From contig OW799236.1 in NCBI GenBank assembly GCA_941918925.1, positions 76,014,713 through 76,078,712 of the forward strand: a stretch of DNA of 64,000 bases, in the 5' to 3' direction. The translations under genes and the position numbers were made by a program. Position 1 is the first letter of the stretch. The number at the start of each line of letters is the position of its first letter. Origin of the DNA: Phyto melanocephala (taxonomy: Eukaryota > Arthropoda > Insecta > Diptera > Rhinophoridae). Below are positions 48,268-59,574 of this stretch, piece after piece. The notes beneath the pieces were generated by a model that ran no database searches, had not been told where the DNA came from, and worked only from the letters and a program-made list of their open reading frames with translations.

Positions 48268-48667
48268 TGCATGTGCTTCTTTCGTAGGTGTCACATTACC
48301 ATTAATTATGTCTTAAACGTTAAACTTTTAGACACACTGAAAACCGTCTCCGACTTTGGAATTTTATTAGATCGTAAACATAATTTTATTTAACACATCT
48401 CTGTTACTGTTAACAAAGCACGTGCAAACGCTGGGCGAAGGAGTTTACTGAGTCATATATAACAAAATTATTTTATAATCCTTTGGACAGGTCTATTCTA
48501 GTGTATGGATCAATAAATTGAGATCCAATGTGCAATGTCTAGAATAATATCATTAGATCTGTACAAAAACAATTCCTGCTAAGTGTCTCAATTTAATACA
48601 AAGAAATGCAGGTTCTAATTTCTTGATTGTCAGCATCTCTTTTAATGCACCATCTTTACACGTTATT

Positions 48668-51076
48668 CCATTACACAGTACAACACATGATTTGCCAACT
48701 CAATTCTGTTAACTGTATGTGAAATTAGACCCAAAAAGAAGAATTTCTGCATCATTCGTTTTATCTTCTTACCTGCGATTTGAAGTTAGTATCGATTTGA
48801 AGTTAGTACTATCGTATAGGGGAATTTATCACGTTTTAGTCCCTGTTGTTTGACATAGCTCGACAACCACTAGCCCAATTTAGTTGAAATAAATTTTAAA
48901 AAATTAAGAATTACAATTCCCTTAATCTGTTCATATATTGTTTTCCTATACAAGTAACACTTTCGAAGTTAAAAATGAATGTATGAAGGGAAAAAATTAT
49001 TTTTTGCCTAAAAATTTAAATTTTTTTTTTTTTAAAATACATAAAAAATCCAAAATGGAAAAGAGTTTCAAGTCTAGTTATTTTTTCGCAAAGTCACATA
49101 ACCTATGAGCAAAATGAGACAAAGATCATAAAAATCGATGCACGCGTTTCGCTTTTATTCGCAATTGAGTAAATGTATGAATTTCAAAAATTTGCTCGAG
49201 ATATGCACAACATTATTTGGAGAAAACATTGACACCTTTTTAATGATTCTGAGAATTAAAAAAAAGGAATAAACAAAAGGTTACTTGATTTTTATGATTG
49301 CGGTAATAAATGTACGTGGACAATTAAACGGAAAGTGGACCTTTTTATTATTTTGGTTTTTCCGGTGGCTACCTATATGATTTTTTTACAGAAATTGCAC
49401 CCACATTTAAGGGTGGTCATTATTTTGAAAGTTTTGCACAGTTTGAAACGTACAAGTGCTGAATCAGGTATATAGCCAGCCGCCCTTAAAATATGCGCCC
49501 ATTTATAAGTACCTGGCAGTAAAATATTCAAAAATACGTAGTATTTATAGGTGTGCATTGATCGATTTTTGGCATTCAGCCAGTGCCGACGAACGCGAAC
49601 AGTAAAAGTGATTTTTCTCCAGTTTTTTAAAAGTGAATAACAACAAAACATAAAATATATCAATGTGGAAAACAACAAGTGCCCATATTTGGATGAATAT
49701 TGTTACGTTTGTGGTCATATCGTCCGAAAAATACAGAAAAAAGATCGAAAAAATTTGTTTACTGAGCAATTCAAAACCGCGTATTGTAATTATTTCGATG
49801 AAGCAGATTTAAGTGGTGCAAATTTTACGCCGAACACAGCGTGCAACAGTTGTTATACTACCCTTCTAAAATGGATTCACGGAAAAAGTAGAAAGTTATC
49901 TTTTATGAAGCCAGTAATTTGGGTGGAAGACACAACTGGACATGATGAATCCAGGTACTATGCATGCATAAATTTTCGTCCTGGATTAAACAGACAACAA
50001 TTGAAAACAAAAGTATACACTGCTGCATTTACTGCCACACTTCCAGTGCAACGCCCTGCTGATACCGATGCACCTAAACCTCCGAGTGCGGATACTGTGT
50101 CCCTGCTAGCCGAAACCGTTTTCACCAATCCGACCGATTTGGATGATGCTGATTGGATACCCGATATTGAAAATAGTGCACCACAACCGCTACCACAAAT
50201 CGAAATGGATTACATTGTGGCCAAGCTGGGACTATCACAACACGACTCCGAATGGCTGACATCAATAACAATGACAATCAATGGATGACGATACAGACCC
50301 AGACCATGAATATGAACAACCTACGAAGAAAACAAGATCATCAGAACCACAAGCGTCAACTTCTACAAGGATGGATATTGCCAATAATTGAAAAAATGTT
50401 CTAAATTTTGTTTTTATGCATATTATAATTGCGTATTAATTGCATATTATTTTATTTTCATTAAGTTTTTATAAATAAAGTTTTTTTTTGCATGATAATT
50501 TTTTAATTTATATTTTTATTTTAAGGGTGGTGGCTATAACTGATCTTTGAAATTCATACATTTACTCAATTGCGAATAAAAGCGAAACGCGTGCATCGAT
50601 TTTTATGATCTTTGTCTCATTTTGCTCATAGGTTATGTGACTTTGCGAAAAAATAACTAGACTTGAAACTTTTTTCCATTTTGGATTTTTTATGTATTTT
50701 TAAAAAAAAAAAATTTAAATTTTTAGGCAAAAAATAATTTTTTCCCTTCATACATTCATTTTTAACTTCGAAAGTGTTACTTGTATAGGAAAACAATATA
50801 TGAACAGATTAAGGGAATTGTAATTCTAAATTTTTTAAAATTTATTTCAACTAAATTGGGCTAGTGGTTGTCGAGCTATGTCAAACAACAGGGCCTAAAA
50901 CGTGATAAATTCCCCTATACGATAGTACTAACTTCAAATCGATACTAACTTCAAATCGCAGGTAAGAAGACAAAACGAATGATGCAGAAATTCTTCTTTT
51001 TGGGTCTAATTTCACATACAGTTCACAGAATTGAGTTGGCAATCAATTAACTGAAAAATGTTGTACTGTGTTATCC
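48668..51076 (+). mobile_element. 2.4-kb element with about 525-bp TIRs
   Basis: The arms 48668-49190 and 50547-51076 are inverted copies over their whole length, for example 'ttgccaactcaattctgt' near the outer ends, 'gatttgaagttagtatcg', 'tatgtcaaacaacagg' (right sense) and 'gcgaaacgcgtgcatcg' near the inner ends. Only a few substitutions and small indels separate the arms. The interior encodes a 207-residue frame with the same zinc-binding N-terminal domain as 27366-29059 but no catalytic domain. It is inserted in a LINE. Confidence 0.92.
49665..50288 (+). CDS. N-terminal-domain-only transposase-related protein
   Basis: The open frame of 207 residues begins at GTG 49665. No in-frame ATG exists between it and the TAA at 49638, so a former ATG may have mutated. 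C13/C16 (YCYVCG) and C60/C63 (TACNSC) form the same two CxxC pairs as at 27366 and 23266, followed by LLKWIHGKSRKLSFMKPVIW, equivalent to the W...GVPMIWR segment. A proline-rich linker and an acidic stretch (PTDLDDADWIPDIENS) follow. KLGLSQHDSEWL matches KLSQRQSILLAKE in the catalytic copy. After the TGA at 50286 another frame continues MDDDTDPDHEYEQPTKKTRS to a stop near 50391, so a frameshift or splice may extend it. The catalytic domain is absent. A DNA-binding repressor role is possible but unproven. Confidence 0.7.
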   Translation: MENNKCPYLDEYCYVCGHIVRKIQKKDRKNLFTEQFKTAYCNYFDEADLSGANFTPNTACNSCYTTLLKWIHGKSRKLSFMKPVIWVEDTTGHDESRYYACINFRPGLNRQQLKTKVYTAAFTATLPVQRPADTDAPKPPSADTVSLLAETVFTNPTDLDDADWIPDIENSAPQPLPQIEMDYIVAKLGLSQHDSEWLTSITMTING

Positions 51077-51330
51077 ATTAGTTATCAAAGTTTTCGGAAC
51101 AAATTATCGCAACTCTGATCCGTTTTTAAGAATGTTTAATAAATTAAATTTCCTTTAAACTGTAAGAATCTAAAATCCATTGTTAACTACGCTAAACAAT
51201 CATCGAAGTGAGATCAATATTCCGATCATATTTTTTACAATATTTGCAAACTGCCTGTGGCCGCCAAATTTTCATTAGATTTATCACTTTTGTGCATAAA
51301 TGACAATTTTTTTAAATAAATTTTCTGCAT

Positions 51331-54300
51331 TTATATATAAAATATGAGGACTTTTTTGTTTTTAAAGAATATTTTTGACAAACTTCATTTGTTTTCGTTA
51401 TCTAGCAAACTTTCGAAAAAGTATTTCTTTGTAAAAATTTCTCCGATTAATTCTCTTTTAATATTAGTTCTCTAGCAAAAGACTTGTAATGTTTTTTCTA
51501 ATGTTAACTAAATTGAAATTTCAACATTTAAATTCCTTTTCTAGTTCAATTTTTAAATTTGTTCACTTGCAATAACCCCTTTCATATGCGTGTGTGCGTA
51601 TTTCGCTAGAGGGAAAAACTGAAAAAAACATCAATCACAGATATAACGAAGCACGCCCCTCTGGCTAATTTCATATTTAGAGTAGTCTTCTTGTTCTACT
51701 TCTTCTTGTCCTCCAAGCACCGCTGTGACAGTGGGAGGTACATTGGGAAGGAAGTTTAGAGAAAAGGATGTAAATCATCATTTCAATGAATGTATTTTTA
51801 AACAAATTGCTTTTATAGAACATATGCAGCGAAAAAATAAAGGGTGAAGTAAAGAAAAATATGTTATAATTTCAATTTGATGTCTTCATATTGCTCATCT
51901 TTTTCCATCTCCATCCTCCTCGACTTTTCCGGCAAAAGTTCGTTTAGACAGAAACAAACAAGAGTTCTTCCCTAATGCATGCATACACCTTGAAAAGTAT
52001 GTGTTTGTGTGTGGCATGAATTAGTTGTGCCGTGAGACCTTTTTCTTGTTGATTTCAATGTAAATGTGTTTTTACACCATACGAATATTGATGTTGCGTG
52101 CCACGTTTTTTGTTCATATTTATTTAGTTGCTTGTTTGTTTCCTTTTTTTTTTTTACTTTGACTTAGTTGTGAAAATGCCGCGGCAACGTCTTTTTGATG
52201 CTTGTCACTGCCGCACGAACGACCTTTACGACATTGATTTCTTACAAACTAGTAACAAACGTATGTCACACCAGCAGAAGAACAAGAAAATATGTATGTA
52301 GGAAAAGTAAAGAAGTAAAGAAGAACAGTAATATCACTGTAGTTCCCAACATTTTTGCTAAAGGCTATTGTTAAATCAGAACTGTTGTAACGAATGGCCC
52401 CTATAGAATTTGGACGCTTGCTGAAAACAAATAACGTATACATACAGTTTAAAACCAAATAACACACCTGCTTTAATTGGAAATCAAACTAAAATTAGTC
52501 TAGGTTTTTTTATACGTTTAAAGCTTGTCTAACGTTTTATCAAAATCGAGAGTTTGTTTAGTGACCTGTTTTGGAAATCTCTGCAGAAAGTAGTAGTAGA
52601 ATGTGTTTTTTTACTTCAAGTTACGATTAAAGTCGAAATGACGAACATACCGACAAACACACACACACACACTTACCAGTACAAAACCTAAGCGGTGTTT
52701 TGTTGTGTTAAATGTTCAGTCAATCTAATAGATTTTTCGAAATTCCATTCTTCTATTGCCAACAAAAGAAAAAACAAAAAAGAAAATAAATAAATAAATA
52801 ATAAACCAAAAACATACACAACACACATGACTTCTGCATCCCAAAGTATAAATTATTTCTTTGAATATGTTTTAGTTGTTGCTGCTGTTATTCTAGGGCT
52901 AGCAATATTGTTGTTGCCTGCCTCACTCTACAAATGTGTTTTTGTTGTTCTTTGGCGTGATTATGAGGTGGAGAAGGTGGTGTCGCTGTGTGTTTCTAAC
53001 TAAATTCATATAAATTTACAAGTTTTGTTTGTTTTTTTTTCAGTCATTTAATATTTTCTGCATTTTTTTTCTTCTTGTGTACGGTTTTCCGACTGTCTGC
53101 CATTGTGTCTGTCAGTCTGTCTGGTGATCTCTTTGCTATGTGAGGAATATGTAGTCTATTCCCCATTTACATCTTGCAACTTCGTTTTGTTTTTTGCCAT
53201 CATATTTGTTTCTTCTGAAAGCTGCTTGTAGTTTCATTTTGGTATTTTAACAAAAAAAACATCAACATTCAACAACATCGACAACAACAATTCACCAGCA
53301 ACAACTCAAAATAGTTGTCTAGCTGCCGGCATAATGTCGACAGACTGGGATTTTTTGGCTTCTGAATTTTTCATTGTCGTCTACAATATTGTTTTTATTT
53401 GTTTTTTATTTTTGTTGTTTTTTTGTTGTTACTTTTATGCTTCTACTGTTGATATTTGTGTGCTTAATAATAAAGTTTTTTTTTAGAGATAATGACGGTG
53501 ATGAAAGTTCTGTTTTTAGATGATTTTAATTTCTTACAATTCAATTTGCATTATGAAAATATTTAAATTTGCCATTAGCTTGTCATAGATTTTTCATACT
53601 TTATGTGCTTTTTAACGAATGATTGCGAGAATTTGCATTTTACAGACTTTGCCTCTCTAAAATCATAATTTCGTTGATGGCATATGTATGTTTAAGGTAA
53701 ATAAAATTTGATAAAGTTATTTTAGATTAGCTCAAATTGAACTTGTTCAATAAAATTCAAATTCTTATTGTCAAATTTTATATCCTCCCAGGACATTCTG
53801 ATATCCCTTTCTTCTTAGTGTTTTATGCCGGTGTAGCGAGGTATGTACTTTCTATAGCTCAGACAGAGTACGCAGAGCCTAAAATTAGGCAGAATTAAAT
53901 TCCAGCTGCTCAGGGTCTTTTCTGGTAGCCGCAGAGATAGAGTAACTATAATAGGGTATATCACAAAAAATATACGCTATTGCCATTAATAGGCTACAAA
54001 AGAGCGTGATATCTTAATTGAAATTAAGTAAAACCTAATCGTGAGTTAACTTAAACTTTTTAACCAATATATAAGTGCTAAAGAAATAGTCTTCACACTC
54101 GTATTACCCAAAAAAAGTCTTAACCAAGATCAATGCGAACTTAATAAGTTTTACATTGGATGTAGTACTTAAGTACAAACGCAGAAATTTCAAACAGGCG
54201 TTTCCTTCACACATATTATGTGTTTAATGTAAGTTGCATGACATTATGGACATTTTTTTCTTCTTAATTTTCTTCTTATGTGGCTAATACAACAGTGTCG

Positions 54301-54369
54301 GTTTGAACCTAAAGTAAAATGAATCCCGGAACGTTTTGCAATGCAAGAGCGAGATAAACTCATGCATAT
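51331..54369. other. Unassigned AT-rich DNA with simple repeats
   Basis: CA and CAA tracts near 52660 and 53280-53310. No gene recognised. The composition is typical of fly intronic or intergenic DNA. Confidence 0.5.
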
Positions 54370-55076
54370 GCAAATTGTGACCATCTGGAGATAATATGGA
54401 TACCAAGCCATCACGGGCTGATCGGAAACGAGAAAGCCGACAAATTATCCACAATTGGAGCTCTTCTGAGTACTATAACTTTGGAGATCGCCAAACCCCT
54501 TAAACCATTTAAGGATGAACTTAAACGTTGGGCGATGGAGGAACATGTCAGAAAATGGCAAAGCACTGATGTCGGTAAGGTGACAAGAACACTATGGGGT
54601 GACCCAAATCTTGGGAAATCAAAAGAGATTCTGAGACTAAGTAGACCAACACTTAGGAAACTAACCAGTGTAATTATAGGTCATACGGAGTTGAGAACCC
54701 ATCTAGCTCGCATGAGATTATCTGAGGGGACAATATGTAGAGCATGCGAGGAAGAGGATGAGACTTTGGTACACTACCTCTGTCATTGTCCTGCGTTTGG
54801 GCATATTAGAGGCGAGGATTTTACAGTGGATACTATGCCGAACTTAGAATACCTGGGGAACTCGAACTGAAGATCCATAAGGAATTACATTGAGGGGACT
54901 GGGTTCTTGGACTAGTCCGTTATTTATGCGAAATTATGTTTATGTTTATGGTTTTTGTTCGGGAATTCCGTTTTCCACATGGAGCGCACAACATGCTAAC
55001 TGGGCATAAGTGTATACCTGTCATGGGTTTGGGCTTTTATTGCCCCTCCTTTTCAACCTAACCTACCTAACCTAAA
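54370..55076 (+). pseudogene. 5'-truncated RNase H-type LINE, 3' end
   Basis: LEIIWIPSHHGLIGNEKADK at 54385-54444 is the C-terminal RNase H motif (W.P.H....GNE.AD with the last catalytic aspartate). The frame stays open to 54870: ALLSTITLEIAKPLKPFKDE, HTELRTHLARMRL and CRACEEEDETLVHYLCHCPA, a CCHC zinc knuckle typical of jockey/R1-superfamily ORF2 C-termini. It ends with EYLGNSN and TGA. The 3' end 'caacctaacctacctaacc' near 55055 is typical of such LINEs. The surviving part is unusually intact (about 160 codons), so insertion may be fairly recent. Confidence 0.88.
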
Positions 55077-55099
55077 AATAGAACACCAGTTATTCCCGT

Positions 55100-55370
55100 A
55101 ATCTGCATGCGGTCGCCAACTGGCAACACCAAATCTTTTCAGATCTTATTGCACCTGGAATACCGACCGGCTAGTTCTTTCTTGTATGCCCTAAAAGCAG
55201 AATTGTCTTTATCCATTAGCCAAACGTGTCCGCGCCAGCGTATTTGTTGTATATTGATGCGCCTGACTACATCTACGTCACCGTAAGTTGACCCAAATCG
55301 GCGCGTTTTGGGTCATAGATCTTCTCTTAAACACTGCCAACAATGACATGTCTTATTTGTCCCTGTTTTA
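55100..55370 (-). pseudogene. LINE C-terminal relic on the minus strand
   Basis: Minus-strand frames give VVRRINIQQIRWRGHVWLMD near 55215-55275, matching the 'I...R.RW.GHV.RM' motif found after the reverse transcriptase in several LINE clades. AFRAYKKELAGRY follows. No reverse transcriptase core was found upstream. It is next to, and opposite to, the LINE end at 55076. Confidence 0.55.
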
Positions 55371-55619
55371 GCATCAAAGTAATATCTATTGGCTTAATTA
55401 CTAAACTGAGTTCATTGTTCTTAATGAAAGTTTTTAACAACTTCAAAGTTGTAGTTTTTTAAATTTGGCGCTATTCGGTACGCTGCGACATTTTTCTTTC
55501 CACTTGATCGTTAAACAAAATAAAGTGAACAATAAAGCTTTTTTTGCTTTAAAAATTCTGTGCCAACAAAAAGCTCAGATGAATAACATCATTCCATCAC
55601 ATTTCATCGATATCAACGT

Positions 55620-56250
55620 GAGAGAGTGGTGATTTTTACACGGACAACAAGGACCAAACACTTTAGCCAAAATAGTTCAACTATGATGAGTTGGTGGTCC
55701 TACTCCTTGGAGATTGTTGCCAAACTCAAAAAGAACTTGTAAAAACATTGGAAGCTAATCTTCACTAAATTCAGTTAGAGCTAACACGTTAAAAAAGGAT
55801 TTTGCATGTAAGAACTGCTGCTTGCAGAAATTTTTACCTCGAATTATTAATGACGGTGAAAAATGGTTCGAGAAATCGTTTGTGCGACCAACCATTTGAA
55901 TCATCATTTTAAGCAAGGATTGACGAAAATCGCCCGGAATATACGACCAGACATGATGCCATAATATTCCACCTTGACAGCGCTTGGCCACTTGTTACAA
56001 GACCAGTTAAGAACTAGAAAGAATAGTTGGGAAGATTGGTCTCACCCTCCTTATAGTGCAGACCTTGTTCCATCCGATAACCATTTGTTACTCTCCAAGC
56101 ACAACGTTCTTACTGAAATACGCTTCACTTCAAAAAAGGGTATGCGAAATTGGCTTGATTCCTTCTTGACCTTAAAAACGAGCATTTCCTTTGGTGCGGA
56201 AACTATGTGTTGCAGAATAATGGCAAAAAGTCATAACTAACCATGACCAA
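55620..56250 (+). pseudogene. Mariner transposase relic
   Basis: Readable blocks are IINDGEKWFEKS (from a GDEKW-type segment with the first aspartate), RPEYTTRHDAIIFHLDSAWP (HDNARPH-type segment with the second aspartate), then an open frame near 55974-56240 with SHPPYSADLVPSDNHLLLSK (third aspartate), EIRFTSKKGMRNWLDSFLTL and KVITNHDQYFE. Frameshifts and stops lie between blocks. The spacing of motifs resembles the classic mauritiana/irritans mariners. A shorter relative is at 59325-59570. No TIRs found. Confidence 0.8.
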
Positions 56251-56289
56251 TATTTTGAATAAATTAATATTATAGCAATGTTTCACAAT

Positions 56290-58271
56290 AAACCTCCAAA
56301 AATTTGCCAATACTTCCGCTTGTTAAGCACCCAATACTAACTTTAGTTCATTAAAAGTCATATTTTTCTATTAGTAACAGATTATAGTGCGCCTTTTAAT
56401 AGTGATCCCATAATATAGAAACAACATTAAGTCATAAAATTTTTATTGCATGTTACAATTTTTGGACTTATCCAACTTTCATATCAAATTATTTTGACTG
56501 TTTTATGCCTGTCATAATTTTATAAACGATGCCATAAAACCATAATTCACATTCATTCTTTATTTAATTCTAAACACCCTTTTACTACAAAAGAATTGCT
56601 GTCATTTATATTTTATTAAACAAAAAAGCAAAATAGACATGTGTCATTTTTAGCGCCATAATTAATGGTCACATGACTTTGCGCTGTGTTCATCAAAATG
56701 TAGCAATTGCTGTCGATGTTGCTTGAGTTGTTATCAAAATATGTATGTATGTAGATATATGCAAACATGTAGAAAATTTATCATGTCACAAGGGGGGGAA
56801 AACAACAAACCCAAGAAGAGAAGACCATCACATAATTTTCCTTAAAATACAAAACTATTTTAAATATGTACGATAACTACACCACTACTACTAACAACTG
56901 GATGCTGTAAGTACAGAAATAGTACATACATATGTAAATAGATACATTTTAAATGATTATATCTATGTGTGTATGGGTACATGTATTAAATATTCTGCAA
57001 CAAGATGATGCAAATACGTTTATATGTACATCTAAAAATCTTCAATAACTAGGTCAGGTCAACCTTTAGAAAATCTATACAGCCATCCATCCATCCATCC
57101 ATCTAAACAAGCATTCAAGTCTTCCCCGCCTACCCCTCATCTAAAAATATTTCTGTAAAATGCTTAAAGTTTGTATTAGTTTTGCTACTTTATATTCTAG
57201 TTTAGCTTTGTGAAATTTTGTAATAGTTAGTTGGCTGGTCTAACACATACATATTTAGATACTAATGTATACATGGATGTGTGTGTATGTACTTACTACA
57301 TACAAACTTATTTCAAAGTTTATTAGAATAAATTAGATGATAAAGTGTATGAGCAAGTGTGTGGGCTGCTTGTGCACATATGCAACCTTGTTAAAAGTAT
57401 ATCCATCTCTGTGTCCATCCGCCTGCCTGGCTGCCTGCCTGAATGCCTGTCAGTTTGTTTATTTTACTCGTTTGTGTTGTATTACCAAGACGATTCTCCC
57501 TCCTTTTTGCCTGTGTTTCCAATTAGCACTTATAATTATACCATGATTAATGATAAATCTTCTGGATTAATTTTGTAGTCCCGTCCCTTTATTTAAAAGG
57601 GCCATAAAAACAACATACATATACGAGTTTAAATGTTTGTGCAAAGAAATGGAGGGTGGAGGGATGGGGCAACGCACATTGTCATCATCATTAAAAGCAA
57701 CATCATTGTCATTATTTGGGCTAAAGGTGATCCATTTCTTTCTCACACCATTAAGGTCGTTATTAAGATTTTTGGTTTTTACGTTTATCAAGGGAAAAAT
57801 AAAGAAAACTAATTTATATGTATTTAAAGAATTCAAAACTTTAAAGAAAATTTTTTTTATTAGAAAACGAGGGCAGACTGTAAATTGTTTAGGTAATTTA
57901 TTCCGCAAAAAAAGAACATTGCACGAAAGGTTGAATATTAGTTGCGTTGGATTGATGATATCATATTATGCTGGTTTTTGACACTGCGAGTCAGCAACTT
58001 TGAGTTAAATTTAGGGTCAGTTCTCTATCAGTAATACTATGAAATCATAAGCATAAAAGGCATGGTGATACGATATATGTTACGCAAACATTTTTTTCAC
58101 AGATCATAGGAATTGATCCTAAGATCTTTTGATCATTATTTCAAAGCGTGACAGAAACCATCAATAAATATTGAAATTAATTTTTATCACCTCTTTTGCA
58201 ATTACAAATTCGTTTTTCACAGCCCACAAGTACTTAAAACCTGCTGCTTATAAAAAATGGTTGTAACTTAA
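56290..58271. other. Unassigned DNA with simple repeats
   Basis: A (CATC)n tract lies at 57083-57103 and degenerate 'gcctgcctggctgcctgcc' at 57420. Open frames at 57567-57981 on both strands have no motif. Confidence 0.5.
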
Positions 58272-59012
58272 ACAAGTAAGAGTGCTATATTCGGCCGTGC
58301 AGAATCTTATATACCCTTCACAACGTGTAGTCATGCAATAACAGTAGTTTGTATCACCATTCATCTCATATGAAATACATACATATAAAAAACATACATA
58401 TATAAAAACATCCCATTGTAAAAAAAATTTAAAAAAAAAATTTAAAAAAAAAAAATTTAAAAAAAATAATTAATATAAAACAAAAAAAAATAAAAAAAAA
58501 ATAAAAAAAAATAATAAATATATAAATAATACATTAAATAAAAAATAAAAAAAAATAAACAAAAAATTAAAAAAAAAATAAAAAAAATAAAAAAAAAAAT
58601 TTTTTTTGGCTCAGCTGGGATTCAATCCCACGTTTACTTTAACCAATATACAAGTTTGTATGTATGTATGTTGTTGTTGTAATGTTGTTTTTGTGAAAAA
58701 AAATCGAGGTGGTCGTGGGTTTTTGCTAATATCTCAGTTGTTTATGAACCGATGTTCCTGATTTTCAATACCGATCTACTCCCGAATATTTCTGATATTT
58801 TAATACCTCACCCGGGTCCAAGCGATTTCGGGGGGCTTCAAAAAGTTGATTTCAACATACACACGGTCAGACTGACAGAGCTTAATCGACTCCCCTATTT
58901 ATAAGCTTTCAGAAAATATATACTTTATGGGGTCGGAAATAAAAATTGTAGAAATTTCACACGGAATGACAAACCTAAGTATATATACCCTTTTTCACTG
59001 TGTGAAGGGTAT
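58272..59012 (-). repeat. Dispersed repeat A, full copy (minus orientation)
   Basis: Reads 'aacaagtaagagtgctat', 'tcggccgtgcagaatc' and 'ttcacaacgtgtagtcatgc', then ends 'tactttatggggtcgg' and 'gaagggtataaaaa', the reverse of 45298-45976. The A-rich central block and 'ggctcagctgggattcaatc' at 58609 stay in plus orientation, so that block is inverted relative to the other copy. Confidence 0.85.
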
Positions 59013-59324
59013 AAAAAAAGCTTCCTGGCAAAGTAAAAGCGGTCAATTGCAACTTCGATGTATTTGGTAAATTTCCCTCTGGCTTGCATTATATAGAATA
59101 ATAACCAACAATTTCTAAATATAATCAAGGATTAGCCTTTAAAATAGATGTTGCTTTGGGTCAAGTACGCATATCAAAAGTTATTTCTTGTTATATTCTT
59201 TTCGCTACGTATATGGATTAAAAATATAGGTGCTTGCAACAGGCGCAATAATTTGTGTTAGATTGTCTTCGAAAAATAAACATCCTTCTCTATGAACGCA
59301 AAAAAAAGGGTTTTTATTAAAAAA

Positions 59325-59570
59325 TGTTTTATCTCTCCATCCTTGTAGTTCAGACCTTAATCCGTCCGATAACCATTTGTTACTCTCGTGCATTACGCTT
59401 CACTTCAGAAGAGGGTTTTCAAAATTATTGGTTACTTCTTGGCGTCAAAAAATTTGCATTTTTTTGCGCGGAATCTGTGTGTTGTCGGAAGAAGGCAAAA
59501 GGCCATAGATAGCAATAGCCAATATTTCGATTTGATTTATATTGTACCAATATTTTACAATAACCCCTAA
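59325..59570 (+). pseudogene. Mariner transposase C-terminal fragment
   Basis: Across frames it reads LNPSDNHLLLSC-like sequence, ALRFTSEEGFQNYWLL, FFARNLCVV and KAIDSNSQYFD. These match NHLLLSK, EIRFTSKKGMRNWLDSF and NHDQYFE of the relic at 56040-56270. Only about 80 residues survive, with frameshifts. Confidence 0.7.
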
Positions 59571-59574
59571 GTAT

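Larger units (their letters stand above)
47455..51330 (+). pseudogene. LINE (jockey/CR1-like) relic interrupted by two transposons
   Basis: YSYLTKRRLNVSFKIAAVSA continues as VPQGSHIGSLLFSLVTNDL at about 47518, followed by VQMYSDDV, the YADD-type catalytic box. A mariner interrupts it at 47709-48267. After it, frames give VSDFGILLDRKHNFI-like sequence (about 48350) and VNKARANAGRRSLLSH (48406), the region after the RT palm in these LINEs. An element with long TIRs (48668-51076) breaks it again. Between 51130 and 51290 weak C-terminal similarity (RMFNKLNFL, NNHRSEINIP) may be the end. Stops are frequent. Confidence 0.75.

Noticed and set aside
57567..57981. Overlapping frames of about 113 residues on both strands
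   Set aside because: Both are composition-driven, share no motif, and neither has splice or promoter context.
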